From NCBI RefSeq assembly GCF_014636235.1, contig NZ_BMDZ01000060.1:1-32962 (forward strand): a stretch of 32,962 nucleotides of DNA, read 5' to 3'. Shown here in pieces: positions 23,856 through 31,862 of the stretch; position 1 is the stretch's first letter; every line of letters starts with the position of its first letter. The stretch comes from Tistrella bauzanensis (lineage in GTDB: Bacteria > Pseudomonadota > Alphaproteobacteria > Tistrellales > Tistrellaceae). The position numbers and the translations under genes are program-made. The notes beneath the pieces were generated by a model, which was not told the origin of the DNA, made no database searches, and saw only the letters and a list, made by a program, of their open reading frames with translations.

Positions 23856-24763
23856 CCCGGGCCCACCACCACGGCCGAGAACAACTCATCGGGCCGGATC
23901 ACCAGATCCGCGCCGATCTTGATTGCGGTCAGCACCACCACCGCCGCCAGCAACCCGCGCAGGTGCTCTCCGCGCAGGCGCGTGGTCAGGCGCGAACCGA
24001 CCTGCGCGCCGATCACGCTGCCCACCACCAATATCGCCGCCAGCACCAGATCCACGGCTTCGGTCGTCACCGCATGCATGATCGTGACATTCATGGTGAC
24101 GAACATGATCTGGAACAGCGAGGTTCCCACCACCACCAGCGTCGGCATGCCCAGAATATAGATCATCGCCGGGATCATCACGAAGCCGCCGCCAACACCC
24201 AGAATGGCGGTCAGGATGCCGACCCCGAAGCCCAGGGCCAGCGGCAGCAGCGCCGAGATATACAGCTTGGACTTGCGGAAACGGAGCTTGAACGGCAGCC
24301 CGTGCATCCAGTTGTGCTGGTGGCGCTTCTTGGCCGGCTGATTGCGCATCAGCAGGCTGCGCACCGACTCGATCCCCATCAGCACGCCGATCGTGCCCAG
24401 GAACAGCACATAGGACACGCCGATCACCAGATCGATCTGGCCGATCGATTGCAGCCACTGAAAGATGAAAATACCGATGCCCGACCCGACCAGGCCGCCG
24501 GCGAGCAGCACCCCGCCCATCCGGACATCCACCGTGCCGCGCCGCCAATGCGCCAGCAGCCCCGACACCGAGGCCGCGACCACCTGATTGGCGCCGGTCG
24601 CCACCGCCACCGGCGGCGGCACGCCCACGAACATCAGCAGCGGCGTCATCAGAAACCCGCCGCCAACGCCGACAAGCCCCGACAGGAACCCCACGCCCAG
24701 CCCCATCAACAGGATCGCGATCGCATCGATCGACAGCTCGGCGATGGGAAGATAGATCTGCAT
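23852..24763 (-). CDS. TauE/SafE-family sulfite or anion exporter
   Basis: This 303-residue protein has about eight hydrophobic helices in two repeats. The repeated family motifs FLSGLVGVGGGFLMTPLLMF (about residues 28-47) and LTAILGVGGGFVMIPAMIYILG mark TauE/SafE. Members export sulfite, sulfoacetate or other sulfur anions across the inner membrane. The substrate here is not certain. It heads a run with the TIGR02186-like and USP genes, 131 bp downstream of trpS. The gap holds a 10-bp stem hairpin (24802-24830). Confidence 0.88.
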   Translation of the reverse strand: MQIYLPIAELSIDAIAILLMGLGVGFLSGLVGVGGGFLMTPLLMFVGVPPPVAVATGANQVVAASVSGLLAHWRRGTVDVRMGGVLLAGGLVGSGIGIFIFQWLQSIGQIDLVIGVSYVLFLGTIGVLMGIESVRSLLMRNQPAKKRHQHNWMHGLPFKLRFRKSKLYISALLPLALGFGVGILTAILGVGGGFVMIPAMIYILGMPTLVVVGTSLFQIMFVTMNVTIMHAVTTEAVDLVLAAILVVGSVIGAQVGSRLTTRLRGEHLRGLLAAVVVLTAIKIGADLVIRPDELFSAVVVGPG

Positions 24764-24801
24764 CGGGGTCCGTCAGCGGAAGAGGCCGGCATCATATGCC
24801 G

Positions 24802-24830
24802 CCGGCCCGGACCATTGTGATCCGGGCCGG
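24802..24830. terminator. Hairpin between trpS and tauE
   Basis: CCGGCCCGGA (24802-24811) and TCCGGGCCGG (24821-24830) form a perfect 10-bp stem with a 9-base loop, 65 bp after the trpS stop. No T-tract follows on either strand. It may be a factor-dependent terminator or mRNA processing structure between trpS and the tauE run. Confidence 0.4.
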
Positions 24831-24894
24831 TGACGGTTTCAACCCGCAGCCGGCAGCAAAGCAGCGGTTCGGTGCGATCAGGACGCCGGGGCGG

Positions 24895-25887
24895 TCAGGG
24901 CCGCAGCAGCCCCATGGTCTGGCGCACCTCGTCGAGCACCGGCTCGGCAATCGCGCGCGCCCGTTCGGCACCCCGCGCCAGGATACGGTCGATCTCGGCC
25001 GGTTCAGCCATCAGCTGCTTCATCCGTTCGGCGATCGGTCCCAGCTTTTCGACCGCGAGATCGGTCAGCTTCGCCTTCACATCGGTGAAGGGGGCATCGG
25101 CATATTCCGCCACCACCGCATCGGTGGTCCGGCCATCGAGTGCCGCATAGATCCGGATCAGATTGGCGACCTCGGGCCGGCGCTCGGGCTCATAGGTCAC
25201 GCCGGGCTCGCTGTCGGTACGGGCCTTGCGCAGCTTCTGGGCGATGGTGTCGCGGTCGTCGGTCAGGTTGATGCGCGAATAATCCGACGGGTCGGATTTG
25301 CTCATCTTCTTGGTGCCGTCGCGCAGCGACATCACCCGGGTGGCCGCCCCCAGGATCATCGGCTCGGGCAGCGGCAGCACGTCGCGGCCATAGAGCTGGT
25401 TGAAGCGCTGGGCGATGTCGCGGGTCAGTTCCAGATGCTGCTTCTGGTCCTCGCCCACCGGCACGTGGGTGGCCTTGTAGGCCAGGATGTCGGCGGCCAT
25501 CAGCACCGGATAGGCATAAAGGCCAAGGCTCGCCTTCTCGCGGTCCTTTCCGGCCTTCTCCTTGAACTGGGTCATCCGGTTCAGCCAGCCGATCGGGGTC
25601 AGGCAGTTCAGCAGCCAGGCCAGTTCCGCATGGGCCGTCACCGCCGACTGATTGAAGATCACGCAGCGTTCGGGGTCGATGCCGGCGGCGATATAGGCGG
25701 CGGTCAGTTCGCGGGTCTGGCGGGTCAGCGCCACCGGATCCTGCCAGACGGTGATCGCATGCAGGTCGACGATGCAGAAGACCGACTGATAACTGTCCTG
25801 AAGCCCGACCCAGTTGCGGATCGCGCCCAGATAATTGCCGAGATGCAGGTTGCCGGTCGGCTGCGCGCCGGAAAAGATCCTCGCCAT
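24895..25887 (-). CDS. trpS: Tryptophanyl-tRNA synthetase
   Basis: This 330-residue class I synthetase charges tRNA-Trp. The ATP motif is [11 protein letters not shown] (HLGN at 15-18, the HIGH variant), and the second motif is KMSKS (194-198), followed by DPSDYSRI. Other conserved segments are [10 protein letters not shown] and [29 protein letters not shown]. The ATG at 25887 has GAGGA upstream and begins with the family's [12 protein letters not shown]. The frame runs on to 26049, but that extension is not TrpS-like. A likely promoter lies at 25984-26013. Confidence 0.97.
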   Translation of the reverse strand: MARIFSGAQPTGNLHLGNYLGAIRNWVGLQDSYQSVFCIVDLHAITVWQDPVALTRQTRELTAAYIAAGIDPERCVIFNQSAVTAHAELAWLLNCLTPIGWLNRMTQFKEKAGKDREKASLGLYAYPVLMAADILAYKATHVPVGEDQKQHLELTRDIAQRFNQLYGRDVLPLPEPMILGAATRVMSLRDGTKKMSKSDPSDYSRINLTDDRDTIAQKLRKARTDSEPGVTYEPERRPEVANLIRIYAALDGRTTDAVVAEYADAPFTDVKAKLTDLAVEKLGPIAERMKQLMAEPAEIDRILARGAERARAIAEPVLDEVRQTMGLLRP

Positions 25888-25983
25888 CTGGTCCTCGCCT
25901 TTGGCCTTCGCGGTCGCCGTCCGGGGGTGGAGTACCGGCACGGATGATCGATCCGCCATGGGCCGTTCATGGGGAAACGCGCC

Positions 25984-26013
25984 TATATCGCGCGTGCGCG
26001 CCCGGCGGGTCAA
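25984..26013 (-). promoter_or_regulatory. Candidate trpS promoter
   Basis: On the minus strand TTGACC (26013-26008), 18 bp, GATATA (25989-25984) is a sigma70-like promoter. It lies about 97 bp upstream of the trpS start, inside the 176-bp gap after the LysE gene. No leader peptide or T-box was seen. Confidence 0.55.
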
Positions 26014-26063
26014 GGGTCCTGACCCGGATGATTTTTCACCCGAAATCACAGATCCCCCGCCGC

Positions 26064-26699
26064 TCAGCCGCGGCTGGTGGTGGCAAGCACGCCGCCGATG
26101 CCCACGAAGGCCGCCCCGGTCACCCGGTTGAACCAGCGGCCATTGCGGCCAAGCCAGGGGGCGATGCGTTGGGCGGTGCCGGCCAGCACCAGTTCATACA
26201 GGAATTCCACCACCGCGAAGGTGCCGCCCAGCACCAGGAAATGGGTCACCAGCGACACGCCCGGCACCATGAATTGCGGCAGGAAGGCGGCAAAGAAGAT
26301 CAGCGCCTTGGGGTTCGACACCGCGACCAGAAAGCCCTGGCCGAACAGCCGGGCCGATCCGGCGGCGCGGGCAGCGCCCGCGTCCTGGATGGCCACAGCG
26401 ATCGTCGCCGCCGGTGCCGGTGCCCGCCAGGTGCGGATGCCCAGCCAGACCAGATAGCCGGCGCCGATCCATTTGGCGATGGTGAAGGCCTGTTCCGATG
26501 CCGCCAGCAGCGCGCCCAGCCCGGCCAGCGAGGCGGCGACCAGCACCATGAAACCGCACACGCCCCCGGCGGCGGTCGCCGCCGTCCGGCGCAGGCCGAA
26601 GCGCACGCCATGGTTCAGGGCCAGCAGGCCGTTCGGCCCCGGGGTCAGCGACAGGCCGATGGCGGCCGCGGCATAGATCAGCCAGATGTCCAGGCTCAT
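26064..26699 (-). CDS. LysE/RhtB-family exporter
   Basis: This 211-residue membrane protein has about six hydrophobic helices. The family start [23 protein letters not shown], the GVRFG motif around residues 31-35 and the helix-2 stretch [28 protein letters not shown] mark LysE/RhtB amino-acid exporters, as does [21 protein letters not shown]. The substrate (Thr, homoserine, Lys or others) cannot be told. It sits between murJ and trpS, in the same orientation, where the usual alphaproteobacterial order has no such gene. Confidence 0.9.
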   Translation of the reverse strand: MSLDIWLIYAAAAIGLSLTPGPNGLLALNHGVRFGLRRTAATAAGGVCGFMVLVAASLAGLGALLAASEQAFTIAKWIGAGYLVWLGIRTWRAPAPAATIAVAIQDAGAARAAGSARLFGQGFLVAVSNPKALIFFAAFLPQFMVPGVSLVTHFLVLGGTFAVVEFLYELVLAGTAQRIAPWLGRNGRWFNRVTGAAFVGIGGVLATTSRG

Positions 26700-26758
26700 G
26701 AGACGGCACCGCCATTGCGAATGGTGACTTCGGGCTTTGGGTGAGCTTCGGGTCGGCG

Positions 26759-28315
26759 TCAGCCGCGACGACGGCGCAGCAGGGCCCGGAAATCGGCCAG
26801 GCGCGCCGCACCCGTCAACAGCGCCAGACCAATATACACCGGAAGTGTCGCCGCGATCAGCAAGGCAAGCCAGAAGGCGCGTGCGGCATGGGGCATGTCG
26901 GCGAAGGCCGGCAGGGCATAGAGCGCGCCCAGAATGGCGCCGGCGAACAGCAGATTGGCCAGGATCAGCCGTGGCAGAGTGCGGCGCATGCGGGCATCGG
27001 CCACCAGCAGCCGGTCACGGTTCAGCCGCCGGGCCAGCAGGAAGACGTTGATCCAGGCCGACAGCGCGGTCGCCAGCGCGATGCCCATATGGGCCAGCGG
27101 CTGCATGAAGGCCAGGTTCAGCACCACATTGGCGACCAGCGCCACCACCGCATAACGCGTGGGGGTGGCGGTGTCCTCGCGGGCATAGAAGCCGGGGCTT
27201 AACACCTTGGCCAGCACGAAGGCCGGCAGGCCCAGCGACAGCAGGGTCATCACCTCGACCGTGCGGATGGTGGCGGTATTGGTGAAGGCGCCGCGTTCGA
27301 ACAGGGTCGCCACGATCGGCAGGCCCAGCGTCGCCAGCCCGACCAGCGCCGGCAGGCTGACCAGCAAAGTGATCTCGATCGCCCGGTTCATGTGGCTGCG
27401 GGCATCATCCAGCGCGCCTTCCTTGATCCGCCGCGACAGCAGCGGCAGCAGCGCGGTGCCGACTGCGATGCCGACCACACCCAGAGGCAGTTGGACCAGC
27501 CGGTCGGCATAGTACAGCGCCGACACCGTACCCTCGGCCAGCAGCGAGGCGATCATGGTGTCGACCAGCACGTTCACCTGATAGACCCCGGCGCCCAGCG
27601 CCGCCGGCGCCGCCACCTTCAGCAGCCGGCTGACCTGCGGGGTTATCCGCGGCAGGCGGAAGCGCAGAACCGCGCCGGCGCGATGGGCCGCCACCAGCAT
27701 GGCGCCAAGCTGCACCATGCCCGACAGCAGCAGCGCCCAGGCCTGGACCACGGCGGCACCGGCATCGCTCCAGCCCTGCAACGACACGATGCAGCCGCCG
27801 ATCAGGCACAGATTGAACAGCACCGGGGCTGCTGCAAAGGCGCTGAACCGGCCCAGGGAGTTCAGCACCCCGCCGACCAGTGCCACGGCCGAGATGAACA
27901 CCACATAGGGAAACACGATCCGGGCCAGATCAACCGCCAGCCCGAAGGTTTCGGGATCGTCGGTGAAGCCGGGCGCGAACACCGTCACCACCGCCGGCAT
28001 CGCCGCTTCCGCCAGCACCAGGATCAGCACCAGCGACGTCACCAGCACCGCCAGCGCCTGCTCGGCGAAATGATGGGCGGCAGCCGGCCCCTGCTCCACC
28101 CGGATGCGGTTATAGATCGGCACGAAGGCGGCGCTGAACGCGCCTTCGGCGAACATCCGCCGCAACAGGTTGGGGATCTTCTGGGCCACGAAGAACGCGT
28201 CCGCCGACGCGCCCGCCCCCAGCAGGCCGGCAACGAGAACATCGCGTGCAAATCCCAGCACGCGCGACATCATGGTCAGGCCACCCACAGTGGCCGCGGC
28301 GCGGATCAGGCTCAT
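26759..28315 (-). CDS. murJ: Lipid II flippase
   Basis: This 518-residue protein has about 14 hydrophobic helices of the MVF/MOP flippase type and moves lipid II across the inner membrane for peptidoglycan synthesis. The N terminus LTMMSRVLGFARDVLVAGLLG and the following DAFFVAQKIPNLLRRMFAEGAFSAAFVP loop are typical of MurJ, with the conserved Arg residues. The C-terminal helices follow LLTGAARLADFRALLRRRRG. It starts 66 bp after glnD, in the conserved glnD-murJ order. Confidence 0.96.
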   Translation of the reverse strand: MSLIRAAATVGGLTMMSRVLGFARDVLVAGLLGAGASADAFFVAQKIPNLLRRMFAEGAFSAAFVPIYNRIRVEQGPAAAHHFAEQALAVLVTSLVLILVLAEAAMPAVVTVFAPGFTDDPETFGLAVDLARIVFPYVVFISAVALVGGVLNSLGRFSAFAAAPVLFNLCLIGGCIVSLQGWSDAGAAVVQAWALLLSGMVQLGAMLVAAHRAGAVLRFRLPRITPQVSRLLKVAAPAALGAGVYQVNVLVDTMIASLLAEGTVSALYYADRLVQLPLGVVGIAVGTALLPLLSRRIKEGALDDARSHMNRAIEITLLVSLPALVGLATLGLPIVATLFERGAFTNTATIRTVEVMTLLSLGLPAFVLAKVLSPGFYAREDTATPTRYAVVALVANVVLNLAFMQPLAHMGIALATALSAWINVFLLARRLNRDRLLVADARMRRTLPRLILANLLFAGAILGALYALPAFADMPHAARAFWLALLIAATLPVYIGLALLTGAARLADFRALLRRRRG

Positions 28316-28381
28316 GGATGGCGGGTGTATCCGAAACCGGGTCGCGCGGAAAGCGTCATCCGCAGCGGCCCGGTCGATGGC

Positions 28382-31231
28382 TCATTCAGCGGCTTCGCCG
28401 TGCGCGCCACCCGCATCGCCGCGCGCGCTCTCCTCGTCGTCGCGCGCACCGTTGATCAGCGAGCTTCGCAGGCTGCCATCGCTTTCGATCACCGGTCCGG
28501 CCGCGTCCAGCGCGGCCAGCAGATCCTCGCGGATCCGCGCCAGTTTGCCCTGATGGGTGATCTTCAGCCCGAAGACATCCTTGACATAGAAGGTGTCGAC
28601 CGCCCGCTCGCCATAGGTCGCGACATGGGCCGACGAAATGGTCAGCGCCAGATCCGACAGCACGCGGGTGATGGCGAACAGCAGACCCGACCGGTCGCGG
28701 GCGGTGACCTCGATGACCGTCTGGGTGTTGCTGGCACGGTTGTCGATCAACACCCGTGGCGTCACCTGGAACACGTCGGTGCGCTTCGGCCCGTCGCGGC
28801 GTTCGGCCAGCGCCTTGGCGGGGCGCAACTCGCCCGACAGCGTGCGCCCCACCAGATCGCGCATCCGCGCCACCCGCACCGCGTCGTCATAGGCGCTGCG
28901 GTCGGCGTCCTGCACCCAGAAGGTGTCCAGCGCCATACCATCGGTGGTGGTGACGATGCGGGCGTCGACGATGTTGCCGCCAGCCAGCGCCATGGCGCCG
29001 GCGACGCCGGCGAACAGCCCGTGATGGTCGGGGGCATACACCGTGATCGCCGCCACCGAGCGGAACTGATCAGGGGCGACATCGATCACCAGCGGCGCCG
29101 GCCCCTGGCGGTCGGCCCGCGCCACCAGCCGGGCATGGCGTTCCAGCACCTCGGCGTCATGGGCCAGCCAATAGGAGCCGGGCATCCGCTCGACATGGGC
29201 ACGGAAGGCGGGCTCGGCCCAGTCGGCCAGCCGCTCGCGCAGCCTGTCCTGCACGGCGGCGATCCGGCCGGCCCGGTTCAGTCCCTCGACATGGCCGCCC
29301 GACAGCCGTTCCGCCGCGCGATAATACAGCTCGCGGATCAACGTTCCCTTCCAGCCGTTCCAGACATTGGGCCCGACCGCGCGGATATCGGCCACGGTCA
29401 GCACGGTCAGCAGCCGCAGACGCTCGATCGACTGCACCTGATCGGCGAAATCGAGCACGGTCTTGGGGTCTTCGATGTCGCGCTTGAAAGCCACGGCACT
29501 CATCAGCAGGTGCCAGCGCACCAGCCAGGCCACGGTTTCGGTTTCCTCAGGGGTCAGGCCGACGCGCGGGCACAGCTTGCGCGCCACCTCTTCACCCAGC
29601 ACCGAATGGTCGCCGCCCCGGCCCTTGGCGATGTCGTGCAGCAGAACCGCCATATACAGCACCCGCCGCGACAGCACGTCGTGAACGATGCGGGTGGCCA
29701 GCGGCAGATCCTCGCCGAAGGCACCCTTCTCGATGCCCGACAGGATGCCGATCGCCCGGATGGTGTGCTCGTCGACCGTATAGACGTGATACATGTCGTG
29801 CTGGGTCTGGGCGACCACCCGGCCGAAATCGGGGACGAAGCGGCCGAACACGCCGGCCTCGTTCATATGGCGCAGGGTCGCTTCCGGATCCTTGGGCGAG
29901 GTCAGGATGTCGAGGAACACCTGATTGGCCGCCGGATCGGCGCGGACGTCGTCGTCGATATATTTCAGGTTCTGGGTGATCCAGCGCAGGATCTGCGGAT
30001 GCACATCCATCTCGCGGCTCTGCGCCACCCGGAACAGCCGCAGCATGCGGATCGGCTGCTCGGCCAGTTCATGACGGTTGGCCAGGGTCAGCCGGCCACC
30101 CTCGATCCGGAAGCCGTCGATTTCACGGCGCATCAGGATGCTGGGCAGGCGGATCTTGGGCTGGCGCTGATTGGCGCTTTCCAGCGCCGCACACAGGATG
30201 CGGGTCAGGTCGCCCACGTCCTTGGCGACCAGATAGTAATGCTTCATGAACCGCTCGACGCCGCGCGCGCCCGGCCGGTCGGCATAGCCCATCAGCCGGC
30301 CGATCTCGGTCTGGACATCGAAGGTCAGGCGGTCCTCGGGCCGGCCGGCCAGGAAATGCAGATGGCAGCGCACGGTCCACAGGAAGTTCTGGGCCTTGGC
30401 GAAACGGCGATATTCACCGGCGGTGAAGACCTTCTGCTCCACGAGGTCCGACAGGTTCTGGACCCGATAGGTGTATTTGGCGATCCAGAACAGGGTGTGG
30501 AGGTCACGCAAGCCCCCCTTGCCCTCTTTCACATTGGGCTCCAGCACATAACGGCTGTCGCCCATGCGGCGGTGGCGTTCGTCGCGCTCGCCCAGCTTGG
30601 CGTCGATGAACTCGCTGGCGGTGCCGACCATGATATCGGCGGCGAACCGCCGGCGCAGATCCTCGTACAGCACCATCTCGCCACACAGTTGCCGGCTTTC
30701 CAGCAGGCTGGTGCGGATGGTCATGTCGGCGCGGGCGCGGGCGATGCAATCATCCACCGACCGCACGGCATGGCCCACCTTCAGCCCCAGATCCCACAGC
30801 AGATACAGAATGTATTCCGCCACCTGCTCGCCGCGCGGGGTCTGCTTATAGGGCATCAGGAACAGCAGATCGACGTCGGAATGCGGCGCCAGCTCGCCAC
30901 GCCCATAGCCGCCGATCGCCACCAGACACAGCCGGTCGGCCGATGTCGGGTTGGCCACCGGATAGACATGGATATAGGCCAGCTCGAACAGGGTGCGCAC
31001 GATCTGGTCGACCAGATAGCAGTTCTCGCGCACGACATGGGCGCCGTCGGCCCCCTCGTCGAACCGGCGGCGGATCTCGGCGCGGCCGCGGGCCAGATGG
31101 TCCTTCAACAAGGCCAGGATCTCGCGGCGCAGGCCGTCCACCGGCCGGCGGGTCTCTGCGACCTGCCGCTCGATCTCGGCCATCAGGGCACGCCGGTGAA
31201 TGATCTGGCGCTTGTTGCGGATCGCGGTCAT
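28382..31231 (-). CDS. glnD: PII uridylyltransferase/UMP-removing enzyme
   Basis: This 949-residue sensor of glutamine adds UMP to PII proteins or removes it. The nucleotidyltransferase domain has GGYGRGELAPHSDVDLL (about 107-123) with the catalytic acidic pair in SDVD. A GlnE-like linker (NVKEGKGGLRDLHTLFW, about 233-249) follows. The HD phosphohydrolase site is LLHDIAKGRGGDH (about 530-542). Two ACT domains for glutamine sensing begin near 728 (ITVYAPDHHGLFAG) and 840 (IEVTARDRSGLLFAI). The start at 31231 (MTAIRNKRQI) is preferred because it fits the family length, although its ribosome site is weak; an in-frame start at 31285 would add 18 residues. It is followed by murJ. Confidence 0.95.
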   Translation of the reverse strand: MTAIRNKRQIIHRRALMAEIERQVAETRRPVDGLRREILALLKDHLARGRAEIRRRFDEGADGAHVVRENCYLVDQIVRTLFELAYIHVYPVANPTSADRLCLVAIGGYGRGELAPHSDVDLLFLMPYKQTPRGEQVAEYILYLLWDLGLKVGHAVRSVDDCIARARADMTIRTSLLESRQLCGEMVLYEDLRRRFAADIMVGTASEFIDAKLGERDERHRRMGDSRYVLEPNVKEGKGGLRDLHTLFWIAKYTYRVQNLSDLVEQKVFTAGEYRRFAKAQNFLWTVRCHLHFLAGRPEDRLTFDVQTEIGRLMGYADRPGARGVERFMKHYYLVAKDVGDLTRILCAALESANQRQPKIRLPSILMRREIDGFRIEGGRLTLANRHELAEQPIRMLRLFRVAQSREMDVHPQILRWITQNLKYIDDDVRADPAANQVFLDILTSPKDPEATLRHMNEAGVFGRFVPDFGRVVAQTQHDMYHVYTVDEHTIRAIGILSGIEKGAFGEDLPLATRIVHDVLSRRVLYMAVLLHDIAKGRGGDHSVLGEEVARKLCPRVGLTPEETETVAWLVRWHLLMSAVAFKRDIEDPKTVLDFADQVQSIERLRLLTVLTVADIRAVGPNVWNGWKGTLIRELYYRAAERLSGGHVEGLNRAGRIAAVQDRLRERLADWAEPAFRAHVERMPGSYWLAHDAEVLERHARLVARADRQGPAPLVIDVAPDQFRSVAAITVYAPDHHGLFAGVAGAMALAGGNIVDARIVTTTDGMALDTFWVQDADRSAYDDAVRVARMRDLVGRTLSGELRPAKALAERRDGPKRTDVFQVTPRVLIDNRASNTQTVIEVTARDRSGLLFAITRVLSDLALTISSAHVATYGERAVDTFYVKDVFGLKITHQGKLARIREDLLAALDAAGPVIESDGSLRSSLINGARDDEESARGDAGGAHGEAAE

Positions 31232-31334
31232 CAGGAACGAGGCCTCGGGCTTTGGGGTGCACGGGCCGGCGGTCGGGGGAAACACCGGAACCGGTCCAGA
31301 CTACCCCACAACATGGGCATGATGCGAGACGTCG

Positions 31335-31547
31335 TCAGCCCCCTGCCGCCACAAGCTCTGCCGCCACATCAGCAAGCCCGCCCCGGTCCGGCGCGTCACC
31401 CCGGCCGGCCAGCATGCCACCGGCAAAGGCCGCGACCAGGATCGCCAGCCCCAGCACCGCCGCCAGAAGCCGCCGGCGCAGATCATCATCGGACCCTGAA
31501 CGGGCCACGGCCGCCTCTGCCTGGAACCGGAACATCGCGCCTCGCAT
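31335..31547 (-). CDS. Possible small single-helix membrane protein
   Basis: This 70-residue ORF encodes a charged N-terminal region (RFQAEAAVARSGSDDDLRRR), one clear transmembrane helix (about residues 27-47, LLAAVLGLAILVAAFAGGML) and a short tail rich in Ala. I do not recognise a family. The ATG at 31535, fifth codon, has GAGG upstream and may be the real start. A minus-strand promoter-like sequence lies 45 bases above it. It lies between glnD (start 31231) and the AT-rich island, with codon use like its GC-rich neighbours. Confidence 0.4.
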   Translation of the reverse strand: MRGAMFRFQAEAAVARSGSDDDLRRRLLAAVLGLAILVAAFAGGMLAGRGDAPDRGGLADVAAELVAAGG

Positions 31548-31581
31548 CCTTCGCCGCTCATTTTAATTTTACACATAATTG

Positions 31582-31605
31582 ACGCTATATATACAACAAT
31601 AGCGT
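31582..31605. promoter_or_regulatory. Palindrome overlapping a minus-strand promoter
   Basis: ACGCTAT (31582-31588), 10 bases, ATAGCGT (31599-31605) is a perfect inverted repeat. On the minus strand TTGTGG (31615-31610) and TATATA (31593-31588), 16 bp apart, read towards the small membrane-protein ORF. The palindrome covers the -10 and spacer, which is a repressor-operator layout. Confidence 0.5.
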
Positions 31606-31760
31606 AATTCCACAAGGATATCTGAATCGATGATGAAATTCACGCACGAGATAGTCAATAGATCATATTATACATTTAATGTTAGTTATTATTGCACCCA
31701 TGGTGCCCAGCATGGATGCCCCGCCTCTGACGGACCAGCACGGTCCCGGTCCGCGCCCGC

Positions 31761-31848
31761 TTGACTCCCAATCAGCGGGCATTTGATTCCCAAGGAGCAG
31801 TCTCTTGGCTCCCAATCAGCGTGGCTGATAATCTCAATCAGCCGGAGC
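31761..31848. repeat. Four 22-bp phased repeats
   Basis: Units start at 31761, 31783, 31805 and 31827. The first three begin TTGACTCCCAATCAG, TTGATTCCCAAGGAG and TTGGCTCCCAATCAG; the fourth, GATAATCTCAATCAG, is degenerate. Units 1 and 3 share CTCCCAATCAGCG exactly. The 22-bp period is near two helical turns. The last unit contains a -10-like GATAAT (31827-31832) 16 bp after TTGGCT. Confidence 0.85.
31805..31832 (+). promoter_or_regulatory. Candidate promoter of the AAA/DUF4143 gene
   Basis: TTGGCT (31805-31810), 16 bp and GATAAT (31827-31832) form a sigma70-like pair 30 bp before the ATG. The -35 lies in the third 22-bp repeat and the -10 in the fourth, so a protein binding these repeats would control it. 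Confidence 0.45.
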
Positions 31849-31862
31849 CGGAGGCGGAATAA

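Larger units (their letters stand above)
31548..31862. other. AT-rich island and repeat array upstream of the AAA gene
   Basis: This gap of 315 bases contains no gene I can support. From 31561 to 31690 only 36 of 130 bases are G or C (28%), against a high-GC background on both sides. It holds a palindrome (31582-31605) over a minus-strand promoter, a block of little content at 31691-31760, and four 22-bp phased repeats at 31761-31848, followed by the ribosome site GAGG (31851-31854) of the AAA gene. Confidence 0.7.

Noticed and set aside
27392-31582. A 1396-codon open frame antisense to murJ and glnD
   Set aside because: It is a GC-bias shadow: its protein is rich in Gln, His and Arg and resembles nothing, whereas glnD and murJ on the other strand are fully recognised.
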